This document shows, one piece after another, positions 17,516 through 26,535 of a stretch of 64,000 bases of DNA (positions are counted from its first letter, which is position 1; each line of letters starts with the position of its first letter). Both the position numbers and the translations under genes were made by a program. The DNA comes from Lachnospiraceae bacterium (GTDB taxonomy: Bacteria; Bacillota; Clostridia; Lachnospirales; Lachnospiraceae), in assembly GCA_017446045.1 (NCBI GenBank), contig JAFSRP010000061.1, forward strand, positions 62,001-126,000, in the 5' to 3' direction. The notes under the pieces are model-generated. The model was not told where the DNA came from and did no database searches. It worked only from the letters and a program-made list of their open reading frames with translations.

Positions 17516-18844
17516 ATGGATACCAGTGAACTTTTTTCAAAAGAAAAGACCTGGAAGCTTCTGCTGAAGCTGGCTCCGCCGGTGATGCTGGCACAGCTCA
17601 TCCAGGCTTTATATAATATCATCGACAGCCTGTTCATCGGGCGATACTCCGGGACCGGGCTGACAGCTCTTTCCATACTATATCCCCTGCAGCTGCTGAT
17701 GATCGCCCTGGCAGTCGGGACCGGGGTCGGGATCAACACCAACATCGCGGCAAGGCTCGGTATGGGAGACAAAAAACGGGCGGAAGACTTTGCGGGTCTC
17801 GGAACGCCCCTTGCACTCTGCATCTGGCTGCTGTTTGCCATGATCGGGCTCTTCCTTATGCCGGCATATGCCCGGATGTCTACAGGATCGGAAGATGTGA
17901 TCAGGGAAGTGATCACTTATGGGAGAGTTATCTGCTTTTTCAGCTTCGGACTCTGTCTGGAGAGCTCTTGGACCAAGGTACTGCAGGCCAACGGCAATAT
18001 GAAGATCCCCATGGCGGCACAGATCGCCGGGGCGGTCACGAATATCATTCTGGATCCTATTCTGATCTTCGGGATGTTCGGACTGCCGGAACTGGGGATC
18101 CTGGGAGCCGCCTTGGCGACCGTGACCGGGCAGATCCTTGCCGCCCTGATCGTGATGAAAGGCGGATTTTGCAGACCGCCTGCCCGTCAGGGCGCGATGC
18201 GGCTCGTCCGCAGCGTCTACCGGATGGGACTTCCGAATATTCTCATGCAATGCACCTACACGATCTATATCCTGGGGCTCAACCTGATTCTGGCGACATT
18301 CTCCGACCAGGCAGTGACGGCTCTTGGACTCTATTATAAGTGGCAGACTTTCTTTTATATACCGCTGGGTGCCATGCAGACCTGTGTGGTGCCGGTCATC
18401 AGCTTTAATTACGCAGCCGGGAATATTACCCGCTGCAGGGAGACATTGCGGGATTCCATGATCTTCGGGCTGGTACTGATGGCGTTCGGGACAGCCTGCT
18501 TTGTCCTGATCCCGGAGCCCATGCTGCGGATCTTCACGTCGGATGACATTGTCGTTACGATCGGAAGGTGGGCATTCCCCTTCATCGGTGTAAGCTTCCT
18601 CCCAATGACGGCAGCACAGATCTTTCCGGTCTTTTTCCAGGCGATCGGGCAGGGGCTGAAGAGTGCCGCGATCACCCTGGTCCGGACGGTCGGGCTTTTT
18701 GTCCCGCTGGGATATCTTTTCTCACGATTCGGACTGGACTGGTTCTGGCTGACTTTCCCCGTGACGGAATTGCTGACGACTGCCCTCGGATCGTGGTTCT
18801 ACCGGGGATTCTGCAGGTCAGCGGCTGATCCATGCGTATATTGA
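17516..18844 (+). CDS. MATE family efflux transporter
   Basis: 442 residues with about 12 membrane segments in two similar halves (residues 10-210 and 235-435), the size and pattern of MATE sodium- or proton-coupled drug/cation exporters. Family-like segments include LAPPVMLAQLIQALYNIIDSLFIGR at the N-terminus (only a cytoplasmic tip precedes it) and GLGTPLAL. The ATG at 17516 lies about eight bases beyond the T run of the preceding terminator and has no ribosome binding site. Either only readthrough mRNA is translated, or initiation is unusual; no better start exists downstream without losing the first helix. Substrate unknown. Confidence 0.88.
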   Translation: MDTSELFSKEKTWKLLLKLAPPVMLAQLIQALYNIIDSLFIGRYSGTGLTALSILYPLQLLMIALAVGTGVGINTNIAARLGMGDKKRAEDFAGLGTPLALCIWLLFAMIGLFLMPAYARMSTGSEDVIREVITYGRVICFFSFGLCLESSWTKVLQANGNMKIPMAAQIAGAVTNIILDPILIFGMFGLPELGILGAALATVTGQILAALIVMKGGFCRPPARQGAMRLVRSVYRMGLPNILMQCTYTIYILGLNLILATFSDQAVTALGLYYKWQTFFYIPLGAMQTCVVPVISFNYAAGNITRCRETLRDSMIFGLVLMAFGTACFVLIPEPMLRIFTSDDIVVTIGRWAFPFIGVSFLPMTAAQIFPVFFQAIGQGLKSAAITLVRTVGLFVPLGYLFSRFGLDWFWLTFPVTELLTTALGSWFYRGFCRSAADPCVY

Positions 18845-18861
18845 GATGAACAGGAGTGAAA

Positions 18862-19599
18862 ATGGGATACATCAGGATCACAGAAGAGAATATCGGGAAA
18901 GAGCACATCTGCTGCGCGATGTCAAACAACCAGAGCCTGCAGAAAAAAGAGTGGCTTAAAGCGCGTTTCAAAGAGGGACTTGTATTTTACCGAAGCGAAG
19001 AACGGGGGAAGTGCTTTATTGAATATATGCCCGCCGAGACCGCGTGGCAGCCGCTGGAAGCAGACGGATATATGCATATCAACTGTCTGTGGGTCTCCGG
19101 TTCGCTGAAAGGCCACGGGTATTCAAGCGACCTTTTGGATGAATGCGTAAGGGATGCAAAGGAACAGGGCAAAAAGGGGCTCTGTATTCTGTCATCCGCA
19201 AAAAAGAAGGGGTTTCTGGCTGATCCGAAATATCTGAAGTACAAGGGATTTCAGGTCGCGGATGAGTCGGATACCGGGATACAGCTATGGTATCTTCCTT
19301 TCGAAAATAATACGGATGCCCCGCGCTTGAAGGAGTGCGCGAAGCATCCGCTGGTAACGGATCCGGGTTTTGTGATCTATTACTCCGATCAGTGCCCCTT
19401 TACATATTACTGGGTGCCGCGGCTTGAAAAGGCGGCGGAAGAAAACGGCATCCCGCTGAAAGTGATCCACATCGACAGCCGTGAAGCGGCACAGAATGCG
19501 CCTTCACCGGTGACGAACTTCTCGATCTTCAGGGATGGGAAATTCATATCCCATGAGATCCAGTCAGAAAAGAAACTGCTGAAGCTTGCCGGACTGTGA
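18862..19599 (+). CDS. GNAT acetyltransferase with C-terminal YoaP-like domain
   Basis: 245 residues. The ATG at 18862 is chosen over a GTG two codons earlier because AGGAG is five bases before it. Residues 1-150 form a GNAT domain: HINCLWVSGSLKGHGYSSDL carries the acetyl-CoA loop (KGHGYS), followed by GLCILSSAKKKGFLADPKYL. Residues 170-245 (FVIYYSDQCPFTYYWVPRLEKAAEENG ... NFSIFRDGKFISHEI) look like the thioredoxin-like YoaP domain, including a C-P-F/Y segment. This two-domain layout is that of Bacillus subtilis YoaP. The substrate is unknown. It follows the MATE gene by 17 bp and may be co-transcribed with it. Confidence 0.82.
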   Translation: MGYIRITEENIGKEHICCAMSNNQSLQKKEWLKARFKEGLVFYRSEERGKCFIEYMPAETAWQPLEADGYMHINCLWVSGSLKGHGYSSDLLDECVRDAKEQGKKGLCILSSAKKKGFLADPKYLKYKGFQVADESDTGIQLWYLPFENNTDAPRLKECAKHPLVTDPGFVIYYSDQCPFTYYWVPRLEKAAEENGIPLKVIHIDSREAAQNAPSPVTNFSIFRDGKFISHEIQSEKKLLKLAGL

Positions 19600-19601
19600 T
19601 C

Positions 19602-20642
19602 TTACGCTTCCTGCAGCAGGGCAGCGCCGACCGCGCCCGTGTAGATACCGCCAGAAGCCTTCAATACGGGAGGTGCGGGGATATAGCTGCTTCCGTAGGT
19701 CATGCGGGAGACCCGTTCGTTTACCGGAATGAACAGCGCGTCACCTGCTTCCGCGAGCCCGCCTCCGATGATCACCGCGCCCGGACGGAAGATATTGACC
19801 AGTCCCGTGATGCCTTCGGAAAGATGATCAAAGAAATCCGTGAGGACCCGTACCGCAGTCGGGTCTTCTTTTTTTGCGGCTTCAAACAGGTGCACGGTAT
19901 TGAGCCGTTCCGGATCATGTCCGCAGAGATCCCAGAGGAGCGTCACGCGGCAAGCATCGCCATGATCTGTGCTGTCTTTGCAAGCCTTAAGGTTTTCCTC
20001 CAATGCCTCCCGCGCGATACGTGCCAGGCCGGAAGCAGAGCAGTACTGCTCAAAGCAGCCGGTAATGCCGCAGGGACAGGGGCGACCGCCGTGTACCAGC
20101 GGAATATGTCCGAACTCGCCGCCGAAGAGCCCGAAGCCATCGAAGATCTTTCGGTCAAGGATGTAGGCACCGCCCACGCCTGTACCAAGTGCCAGCATCA
20201 GGATCGAGGGATAGTCGGCGCCGGCACCGACCACAGCCTCAGCCAGGGCAATGGCGTCTGCGTCATTTGCGAGCTTGAATGAGATACCGAGATGATCCCG
20301 GAGATATCCGACAGGATCCACATCGTGCCAGCCGATATTGGGGGCGTACAGCACAGGACCCCCGGGTCCGCAGATCTGGCCGGGGACAGTCATTCCGCCG
20401 CAGAAAGATGCAGGCGAAAAAGCCGCTTCCTTAGGGTCAGGGGAAATATCACCCGAATCAGTCAGCTGCGCGGAAAGAGAAGCCTGCATACGGGCAACGC
20501 TTCCGCAGATCGACTTCATGACACCATCAAATCCATCCGAAGCGTGGGTCGGGCAGGTGTCGGAAGCCAGGATCCTGTTATTTTTATCCAGTATGACGGC
20601 CTTGATGTTGGTGCCGCCGAGATCGATTCCAATCCTAAACAT
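19602..20642 (-). CDS. ROK family sugar kinase (glucokinase-like)
   Basis: 346 residues from the ATG at 20642; a TTG three codons upstream is the alternative. The ATP-binding DLGGTNIKA is at residues 7-15. The ROK zinc signature is present as CPCGITGCFE, and a GTGVGGA phosphate loop precedes it. ROK proteins of this length without an N-terminal helix-turn-helix are kinases rather than repressors; glucose, N-acetylmannosamine or another hexose are possible substrates. It is convergent with the YoaP-like gene, two bases apart. Its promoter carries an inverted repeat over the -35, so it is likely regulated by a repressor. Confidence 0.9.
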   Translation of the reverse strand: MFRIGIDLGGTNIKAVILDKNNRILASDTCPTHASDGFDGVMKSICGSVARMQASLSAQLTDSGDISPDPKEAAFSPASFCGGMTVPGQICGPGGPVLYAPNIGWHDVDPVGYLRDHLGISFKLANDADAIALAEAVVGAGADYPSILMLALGTGVGGAYILDRKIFDGFGLFGGEFGHIPLVHGGRPCPCGITGCFEQYCSASGLARIAREALEENLKACKDSTDHGDACRVTLLWDLCGHDPERLNTVHLFEAAKKEDPTAVRVLTDFFDHLSEGITGLVNIFRPGAVIIGGGLAEAGDALFIPVNERVSRMTYGSSYIPAPPVLKASGGIYTGAVGAALLQEA

Positions 20643-20707
20643 TTTTGTCAATTCTCAACTTTCTGTTCTCTCTGTTTTCCGTGTATCATACTTTCAACTG
20701 TAAGCAC

Positions 20708-20749
20708 ATTATATACTATCCGCTGCCATAAGACAAAGTATTCTTTGTC
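20708..20749 (-). promoter_or_regulatory. Promoter of the ROK kinase with an operator-like inverted repeat
   Basis: On the minus strand TTGTCT (20731-20736), 17 bp, TATAAT (20708-20713). A perfect 7-bp inverted repeat, GACAAAG-TATT-CTTTGTC (20732-20749), covers the -35, the position of a repressor site. Confidence 0.65.
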
Positions 20750-20834
20750 CGGTGCCGCCTGCAAAACGGGCGGAAAACCAAGCAGTTTTGATCATAATGA
20801 TGCCTAATATGGCAATGACTGGTGCACGCGTCTG

Positions 20835-20843
20835 TGTTATAAT
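20835..20843 (+). promoter_or_regulatory. Extended -10 promoter of the second dehydrogenase
   Basis: TGTTATAAT (extended -10) with only a weak -35 (ATGACT at 20815-20820). The start codon is 91 bp downstream. Confidence 0.6.
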
Positions 20844-20934
20844 ATATTATAACGAACCGGATCCTGTCCGGGCCGGACGGATCCGGGAGAAGTAACGGCA
20901 GAAAAACACACTGACATAAAGAAAGGAGTTTTCT

Positions 20935-21723
20935 ATGGATCTGAAACTGAAGGATAAGGTAGTCCTCGTGACCGGAGGCACCGGCGGCATCGGTTCCGCC
21001 ATCGTGAAGGGTTATATCGGAGAGGGCGCGAAGGTGGCGTTCTCCTCCACTAGCCAGGCGAAGATCGACGCCCTCCTTCCGACCCTGGGCGCGGCAGAAG
21101 GCCAGGCTGCCGGCTTTGTGGCGGACATGACCAGGGAAGAGGACATTAAGGCCCTTGTGGAGAACGTAAAGGCGCATTTCGGCACCATCGATATCGTCAT
21201 CCCCAACGCCGGTTATGAGGGGAAAGCACATCCGGTGCAGGATATGACCCTGGATCTTTTTGAACAGACCTATATGCTGAACGTTTTCGCTGTCATGCTG
21301 ACGCTGAAGTATACCGCCCCGATCCTTCTGGAGAAGAAGTCCGGCTCCGTCGTGGTGGTGGCTTCTGCCGCGGCTTATGAGCCCACTGCCGGAAACAGTG
21401 CCTATGTTTCCTCGAAGTATGCCGTTGCAGGCCTCACCAAGTGTGTGGCCCTGGAGCTCGGACCTGCGGGCATCCATGTCAACTACGTCTGCCCGGGTCC
21501 GGTGGATACGCCCATGATGCTGCGCATCGAGAAGGATTTCTTCGGCGATTCCATGACCCACGAAGAGGCGATGGCGATGCTGGCCGGAAACTATGCGATG
21601 GACAAGCGCTACGCGAAGCCGGAAGAGATCGCCAATGCGGTCCTGTATCTTTCCTCCGAGCTGGCTTCCCACACTGCCGGCATGGGCATGCATATCGATT
21701 CCAAGGTCTCTGCCACCAGCTGA
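20935..21723 (+). CDS. Short-chain dehydrogenase/reductase
   Basis: 262 residues, classical SDR. TGGTGGIG lies at about residues 14-21, NAGYEG replaces NNAG, the catalytic Ser is in VASAAAYEP and Tyr/Lys in YVSSK. AAAGGAG precedes the ATG. Between the cofactor and active-site motifs nothing points to a specific substrate. The gene is a single unit: its own extended -10 promoter and a terminator immediately after. It is not closely similar to the SDR at 6341 (the motifs differ in detail), so the two are probably not a recent duplication. Confidence 0.9.
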   Translation: MDLKLKDKVVLVTGGTGGIGSAIVKGYIGEGAKVAFSSTSQAKIDALLPTLGAAEGQAAGFVADMTREEDIKALVENVKAHFGTIDIVIPNAGYEGKAHPVQDMTLDLFEQTYMLNVFAVMLTLKYTAPILLEKKSGSVVVVASAAAYEPTAGNSAYVSSKYAVAGLTKCVALELGPAGIHVNYVCPGPVDTPMMLRIEKDFFGDSMTHEEAMAMLAGNYAMDKRYAKPEEIANAVLYLSSELASHTAGMGMHIDSKVSATS

Positions 21724-21748
21724 AACACTGAACACCTGATTTATCCGG

Positions 21749-21783
21749 GCCGGACATTTATCAAGATGTCCGGCTCTCTTTTT
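21749..21783 (+). terminator. Terminator of the second dehydrogenase
   Basis: GCCGGACAT (21749-21757) and ATGTCCGGC (21766-21774) with an eight-base loop, then TCTCTTTTT. Confidence 0.9.
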
Positions 21784-21816
21784 ATCCCAAAAAGTGGACC
21801 GAAATATAGCTCCGTA

Positions 21817-21825
21817 TGGTATAAT
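21817..21825 (+). promoter_or_regulatory. Extended -10 promoter of the nucleoside ABC operon
   Basis: TATGGTATAAT with the TATAAT at 21820-21825; the -35 is poor. The leader is about 125 bases and contains a small CGGCAG/CTGCCG hairpin; I see no purine riboswitch in it. Confidence 0.7.
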
Positions 21826-21955
21826 GAACTAAAGTTTTTTTATAAGACCGGCGCTTTGGAAAACGGGGCTGCCCGTGGAACGAAAAAGTGCTGTCTCAAC
21901 ACTGCCGGCAGGCTTTTTACTGCCGCAAAAACTGGATGAAGAACGGGTGATCAAT

Positions 21956-23482
21956 ATGGATAATTCACAGGATTATGTAATTGAGATGCTTCACATCACC
22001 AAGGTCTTCCCGGGTATCATCGCCAACGATGACATCACGCTGCAGTTGAGGCGCGGGGAGATCCACGCTCTGCTCGGCGAGAACGGCGCGGGAAAATCGA
22101 CCCTGATGAGCGTCCTTTTCGGGTTGTACCAGCCGGAGAAGGGTGAGATCCGCAAGAACGGGCAGAAAGTCGTGATCAATGATCCCAACGACGCGACGGC
22201 GCTCGGAATCGGTATGGTACATCAGCATTTTAAGCTGGTGGAAGTATTTACGGTACTGGAAAATATCATTCTCGGCGCCGAGACGACAAAGATGGGATTC
22301 ATTCAGAAAGCGGAAGCCCGCAGGAAGGTGGAGGAACTGTCGAAGAAATACGGACTCAGTGTGGATCTGGATGCAAAGGTGGAGGATATCACTGTCGGCA
22401 TGCAGCAGCGCGTAGAGATCCTCAAAATGCTTTACCGGGATAACGAGATCCTGATCTTTGACGAGCCTACCGCAGTGCTGACACCGCAGGAGATCGACGA
22501 GCTCATGAAGGTCATGAAGAACCTCGTCGCCGAAGGCAAGTCCATTCTGTTCATCTCACACAAGCTCAATGAGATCATGGCCGTATCCGACCGTGTATCC
22601 GTACTGCGCAAAGGCAAATATATCGGCACGATCGAGACTGCAGGCACCACCAAGCAGGAGCTCAGCTCCATGATGGTCGGCCGTCCCGTACAGCTCGAGA
22701 TCGACAAGACTCCTGCACAGCCGAAGGAAGAGATCCTGAAGGTCGAAAATGTCTGCATCAAGTCCCATGTCCACGACCGTGACGCGGTGCACAACGTTAC
22801 CTTCACAGTGCACGCAGGCGAGATCGTCTGTCTCGCCGGTATCGACGGCAATGGACAGACGGAGTTCATTTACGGCCTTTCCGGCCTCGATAAGCTGTCT
22901 TCGGGCAGCATCACACTTTGCGGCGAGGATATTTCCCACGCGACGATCCGTGACAAGAGCAAGAATATGAGCCACATCCCCGAGGACCGGCATAAGCACG
23001 GACTCGTCCTGGATTTCCAGCTGCAGGAGAACATGGTCCTGCAGAGGTTTGAAGAAAGCAAGTTCCAGCACAACGGCTTCATTGACCGCAAGGCAGTCCG
23101 CGAGTATTCCGACCGTCTGATCAGGGAATATGATGTCCGAAGCGGACAGGGTTCGATCACTGTCGCGAGATCCATGTCAGGCGGCAACCAACAGAAGGCG
23201 ATCATCGCCCGTGAGATCGATCGTGATAAGGCACTGATCGTGGCGGTGCAGCCGACCCGCGGACTCGATGTGGGCGCCATCGAATTCATTCATTCCCAGA
23301 TCGTTAAGGAGCGGGACCGCGGCAAGGCAGTCCTCCTCGTCTCCCTGGAGCTGGACGAGGTCATGAGTCTGTCCGACCGCATTCTGGTCATGCATAACGG
23401 AGAGATCGTCGGAGAGCTCGATCCGAAGAAGACCAATGTCCAGGAGCTCGGTCTTTACATGGCCGGCGCAAAGCATATGTGA
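21956..23482 (+). CDS. Nucleoside ABC importer, duplicated ATPase subunit
   Basis: 508 residues from the ATG at 21956. A GTG at 21875 would add 27 residues unlike the family, whose proteins usually start close to this point. Two ABC domains lie in tandem. The first has Walker A GENGAGKST and the loop VGMQQRVEIL, Walker B ILIFDEPTAVLTP. The second has a degenerate P-loop (GIDGNGQTE) but an intact SGGNQQK signature, the asymmetry typical of sugar/nucleoside (RbsA/YufO) ATPases. It leads the operon ATPase-permease-permease-deoC and would energise nucleoside uptake with the BMP lipoprotein at 16157 as binding protein. Confidence 0.95.
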   Translation: MDNSQDYVIEMLHITKVFPGIIANDDITLQLRRGEIHALLGENGAGKSTLMSVLFGLYQPEKGEIRKNGQKVVINDPNDATALGIGMVHQHFKLVEVFTVLENIILGAETTKMGFIQKAEARRKVEELSKKYGLSVDLDAKVEDITVGMQQRVEILKMLYRDNEILIFDEPTAVLTPQEIDELMKVMKNLVAEGKSILFISHKLNEIMAVSDRVSVLRKGKYIGTIETAGTTKQELSSMMVGRPVQLEIDKTPAQPKEEILKVENVCIKSHVHDRDAVHNVTFTVHAGEIVCLAGIDGNGQTEFIYGLSGLDKLSSGSITLCGEDISHATIRDKSKNMSHIPEDRHKHGLVLDFQLQENMVLQRFEESKFQHNGFIDRKAVREYSDRLIREYDVRSGQGSITVARSMSGGNQQKAIIAREIDRDKALIVAVQPTRGLDVGAIEFIHSQIVKERDRGKAVLLVSLELDEVMSLSDRILVMHNGEIVGELDPKKTNVQELGLYMAGAKHM

Positions 23483-23497
23483 AAGGAGTGAAGCGAG

Positions 23498-24811
23498 ATG
23501 GAAAAGAAATCATTTTTTGCAAGTGACAGCTTCCGTTCTGTGCTGGCTTCACTGATCTCGATCCTTGCAGGCATGGCGGTAGGCGCGGTGATCATTGCCA
23601 TCGTCGGCTTCAAGGACCCGTCGCTCGGAGCGAACAGTGTCTGGGACGGTATCCGGCTGGTATTCGGCGGCCTGTTCTCCACTGGCCGCGATGCCTCCGG
23701 CAGCCTGACCTGGGGCTTTAACAGCGCGAACATGGGCAACATGCTCTTCCGCGCAACACCGCTGATCATGACTGGTCTGAGCGTCGCAATGGCGTATAAG
23801 ACCGGGCTCTTCAATATCGGCGCTCCCGGACAGTACCTGATGGGCACCATGGTATCCCTGATCGTGGCACTGAGCATTCCTTCCTGGGTCGTTCCGCCGC
23901 AGATCATCTGGTTCCTGGCTTTCTTTGCCGGTATGGTAGCAGGCGCGCTGTGGGGCATGGTAGCCGGTGCCATGAAGGCGTTCCTCAATATCAATGAGGT
24001 CCTGGCCTGCATCATGACCAACTGGATCGCTGCCAACCTTGTTACTTTCGTGTTTGATATCACCGCCTACAAAAACGTGGTGGAGAATACCAAATCCGGT
24101 TATATCTATAAAACCTCCTTCAATAATGTTCAGACGGCCAAGATGGGTCTGGACAAGATCTTCGCGGGATCCCAGATCAATGCCGGCATCCTGGTGGCGA
24201 TCCTTTTCGCAGTCGGTGTCTATATCCTGATGGATAAGACTACACTGGGATTCCAGCTCAAGGCCTGCGGATCCAACCGTCATGCGTCCCGATACGCCGG
24301 TATCCGTGACCGCAGGAACATCGTACTCTCGATGGGCATTGCGGGCGCGCTTTCCGCGGGAGGCGCGGCGCTCTACAACCTGGCGGGCAACACCGAGTTC
24401 TTCTGGTCCACCTACCAGTCCCTTCCGGCGATCGGTTTCAATGGCATCCCGGTCGCGTTGCTTGCGCTTTGCAACCCGATCGGCGTCATCTTTGCGGCAA
24501 TGTTCATGTCCATGCTGAGTATAGCCGGACTTCAGCTTTCCAACCTGACCGCGTATAACGAGTACATCACGGACGTCATCATTTCCGTGATCGTGTACCT
24601 GAGCGCATTTTCCCTGTTTATCCGCACCCTGCTGAAAAATGTAGGAAAAAAGCCCGAGACGGTCAATGCCAATGCAGAACCCGCCCCGGCCCCTGCGCCG
24701 GCGGATGAGGAGACCGTGTCATCCGCTGCAGAGACAGCACCGGGAGATCCCGGGGAGGTAACCGCCCCGGGCCAGGAAGCAAATACGGAGGAAGGAGGTA
24801 CGGAAGAATGA
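23498..24811 (+). CDS. Nucleoside ABC importer, permease subunit 1
   Basis: 437 residues with about ten membrane segments and the BPD_transp_2 pattern of the YufP/BmpC type: YKTGLFNIGAPGQYLMG and GFNGIPVALLALCNPIG are characteristic. AAGGAG lies nine bases before the ATG. The last 45 residues are an Ala/Pro/Glu-rich acidic tail (AEPAPAPAPADEE onward) with no membrane segment, not usual for the family, probably a flexible cytoplasmic extension. The stop overlaps the next start (ATGA), coupling the two permeases. Confidence 0.94.
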   Translation: MEKKSFFASDSFRSVLASLISILAGMAVGAVIIAIVGFKDPSLGANSVWDGIRLVFGGLFSTGRDASGSLTWGFNSANMGNMLFRATPLIMTGLSVAMAYKTGLFNIGAPGQYLMGTMVSLIVALSIPSWVVPPQIIWFLAFFAGMVAGALWGMVAGAMKAFLNINEVLACIMTNWIAANLVTFVFDITAYKNVVENTKSGYIYKTSFNNVQTAKMGLDKIFAGSQINAGILVAILFAVGVYILMDKTTLGFQLKACGSNRHASRYAGIRDRRNIVLSMGIAGALSAGGAALYNLAGNTEFFWSTYQSLPAIGFNGIPVALLALCNPIGVIFAAMFMSMLSIAGLQLSNLTAYNEYITDVIISVIVYLSAFSLFIRTLLKNVGKKPETVNANAEPAPAPAPADEETVSSAAETAPGDPGEVTAPGQEANTEEGGTEE

Positions 24812-25839
24812 CATACCTCGTACAGCAGACTTTATTATATGCGATCCCGCTGATGATCGTTGCACTGGCCGGCGTCTTTGCGGAGCGCAGCGGTATCATC
24901 AACCTGGCTCTGGAAGGTATCATGATCTTCGGTGCCTTCATCGGTGTACTCTTTATCAACATGATGCAGAATGCCGCCTGGGTTCAGGAGGCAAGCGCCG
25001 CCAAAAACTGGGTGGCCCTGCAGGGACTGGAAGTGCTGGCGATGATGGCTGCGGCTGTCATGGGCGCAGTATTCTCGCTGCTCTTAAGCTTCGCGTCCAT
25101 CAATCTCCGGGCTGACCAGACCATCGGCGGCACGGCACTGAATCTGATGGCGCCTGCTTTCGTCCTTTTCCTGATCCGTATCATAGCGAACCAGAACACC
25201 CTGCAGATGCAGAAGGGTGATGCAGCAAGCTGGTTCATGATCAAGAAATCCACGCTCGGATTCGAGAAGAACGCGGACCTCGGGTTCCTGGGAAATACCT
25301 TCCTGCACAAGGTCTACCTGGCGACCTATATCTGCATCCTTCTTTTCATCATCCTGTCGATCCTGATGTACAAGACCCGTTTCGGACTCCGTCTGAGAGC
25401 CTGCGGCGAGAATCCTCAGGCAGCAGATTCACTTGGCATCAATGTTCATAAGATGCGTTATGCGGGCACGACGATCTCCGGTGCGCTTGCCGGAATGGGC
25501 GGTTTCGTGTATGCGCTGACCACCGCAAACTGTACAGCAAACGGTGACGTTGCCGGCTTCGGTTTCCTGGCTTTGGCCGTTATGATCTTCGGTAACTGGA
25601 AGCCGCTGAATATTGCGGGGGCGTCGCTTCTCTTCGGCCTCTTTAAATGTATCGCTGCCGGATACTCCAGCATCGATATCAACGGAGATGGCCGCTTCAT
25701 GCTGGCGGAGCTGGGGATCAGCGCCCACATTTACCGCATGCTGCCCTATATCATCACGCTGATCGTTCTGGCCTTCACATCGAAGAAGTCCAGGGCACCG
25801 AAGGCGGAAGGCATTCCATACGACAAGGGACAAAGGTAA
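24808..25839 (+). CDS. Nucleoside ABC importer, permease subunit 2
   Basis: 343 residues, the YufQ-type partner permease: AERSGIINLALEGIMIFGAF near the N-terminus and LRACGENPQAADSLGINV in the cytoplasmic loop are hallmarks of this subunit. It overlaps the first permease by four bases and has GGAGG upstream. With the ATPase it would form a heterodimeric membrane pore for nucleosides. deoC follows nine bases later. Confidence 0.95.
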   Translation: MTYLVQQTLLYAIPLMIVALAGVFAERSGIINLALEGIMIFGAFIGVLFINMMQNAAWVQEASAAKNWVALQGLEVLAMMAAAVMGAVFSLLLSFASINLRADQTIGGTALNLMAPAFVLFLIRIIANQNTLQMQKGDAASWFMIKKSTLGFEKNADLGFLGNTFLHKVYLATYICILLFIILSILMYKTRFGLRLRACGENPQAADSLGINVHKMRYAGTTISGALAGMGGFVYALTTANCTANGDVAGFGFLALAVMIFGNWKPLNIAGASLLFGLFKCIAAGYSSIDINGDGRFMLAELGISAHIYRMLPYIITLIVLAFTSKKSRAPKAEGIPYDKGQR

Positions 25840-25848
25840 GGAGAAACC

Positions 25849-26535
25849 ATGGATATTTATGAGATCCTCGCGCGTTGCGATCACACGCTGCTTGCACAGA
25901 CAGCGACCTGGGACGAGATCAGGCAGATCTGCGACGACGGCATCCGGTATCATACGGCGTCAGTCTGTATCCCGCCTTCTTATGTGAAGCGGGCGGCGGA
26001 GTATATCGCCGCCAGTCCGGAAGGTTCGGTGAAGGTCTGTACCGTCATCGGATTCCCGAACGGATACAATACGACCGCCGTCAAGGTGTTTGAAACAAAG
26101 GAAGCCATCTCCGAAGGCGCCGATGAGATCGATATGGTCGTCAATCTCGGCTGGGTCCGGGAAGCGCGCTTCGATCTGGTAGAGGAGGAGATCCGGAAGC
26201 TGAAGGAAGCATGCGGAGAGCATATCCTGAAGGTGATCATTGAGACCTGCCTTCTGACAGAAGAAGAGAAGACCGCGCTCTGCGGCTGTGTGACCAGGGC
26301 GGGAGCGGACTATATCAAGACATCCACCGGTTTTTCCAAGGCCGGAGCGACATTCGATGATATCCGCCTCTTCGCGTCCAACATCGGTCCGGAGGTGAAA
26401 ATGAAGGCAGCGGGAGGCATCAGTTCCATCGAGGACGCAGAGGAGTTTCTGCGGCTTGGCGCGGACCGCCTCGGGACCAGCCGGATCGTGAAGATCGTAA
26501 AGCAGAGTAAGGAAGCCTATGGGACTCAATATTAA
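25849..26535 (+). CDS. deoC: Deoxyribose-phosphate aldolase
   Basis: 228 residues. DeoC splits 2-deoxyribose-5-phosphate into glyceraldehyde-3-phosphate and acetaldehyde, the last step in deoxynucleoside breakdown. The Schiff-base lysine is Lys157 in YIKTSTGF; the other catalytic residues fit Asp95 (EIDMVVN) and Lys186 (MKAAGGI). It is preceded by AAGGAG and sits in the nucleoside importer operon, which makes deoxynucleosides a likely imported substrate. The last 17 bases overlap the next gene. Confidence 0.97.
   Translation: MDIYEILARCDHTLLAQTATWDEIRQICDDGIRYHTASVCIPPSYVKRAAEYIAASPEGSVKVCTVIGFPNGYNTTAVKVFETKEAISEGADEIDMVVNLGWVREARFDLVEEEIRKLKEACGEHILKVIIETCLLTEEEKTALCGCVTRAGADYIKTSTGFSKAGATFDDIRLFASNIGPEVKMKAAGGISSIEDAEEFLRLGADRLGTSRIVKIVKQSKEAYGTQY

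Noticed and set aside
6341-21723. The two SDR genes as a recent duplication
   Set aside because: Motif wording and flanking residues differ throughout, so they are only distant paralogues.
21826-21955. Purine riboswitch upstream of the nucleoside ABC operon
   Set aside because: The conserved three-way junction core (TATA...and GGATATGG-like bases) is not found; only a small hairpin is present.
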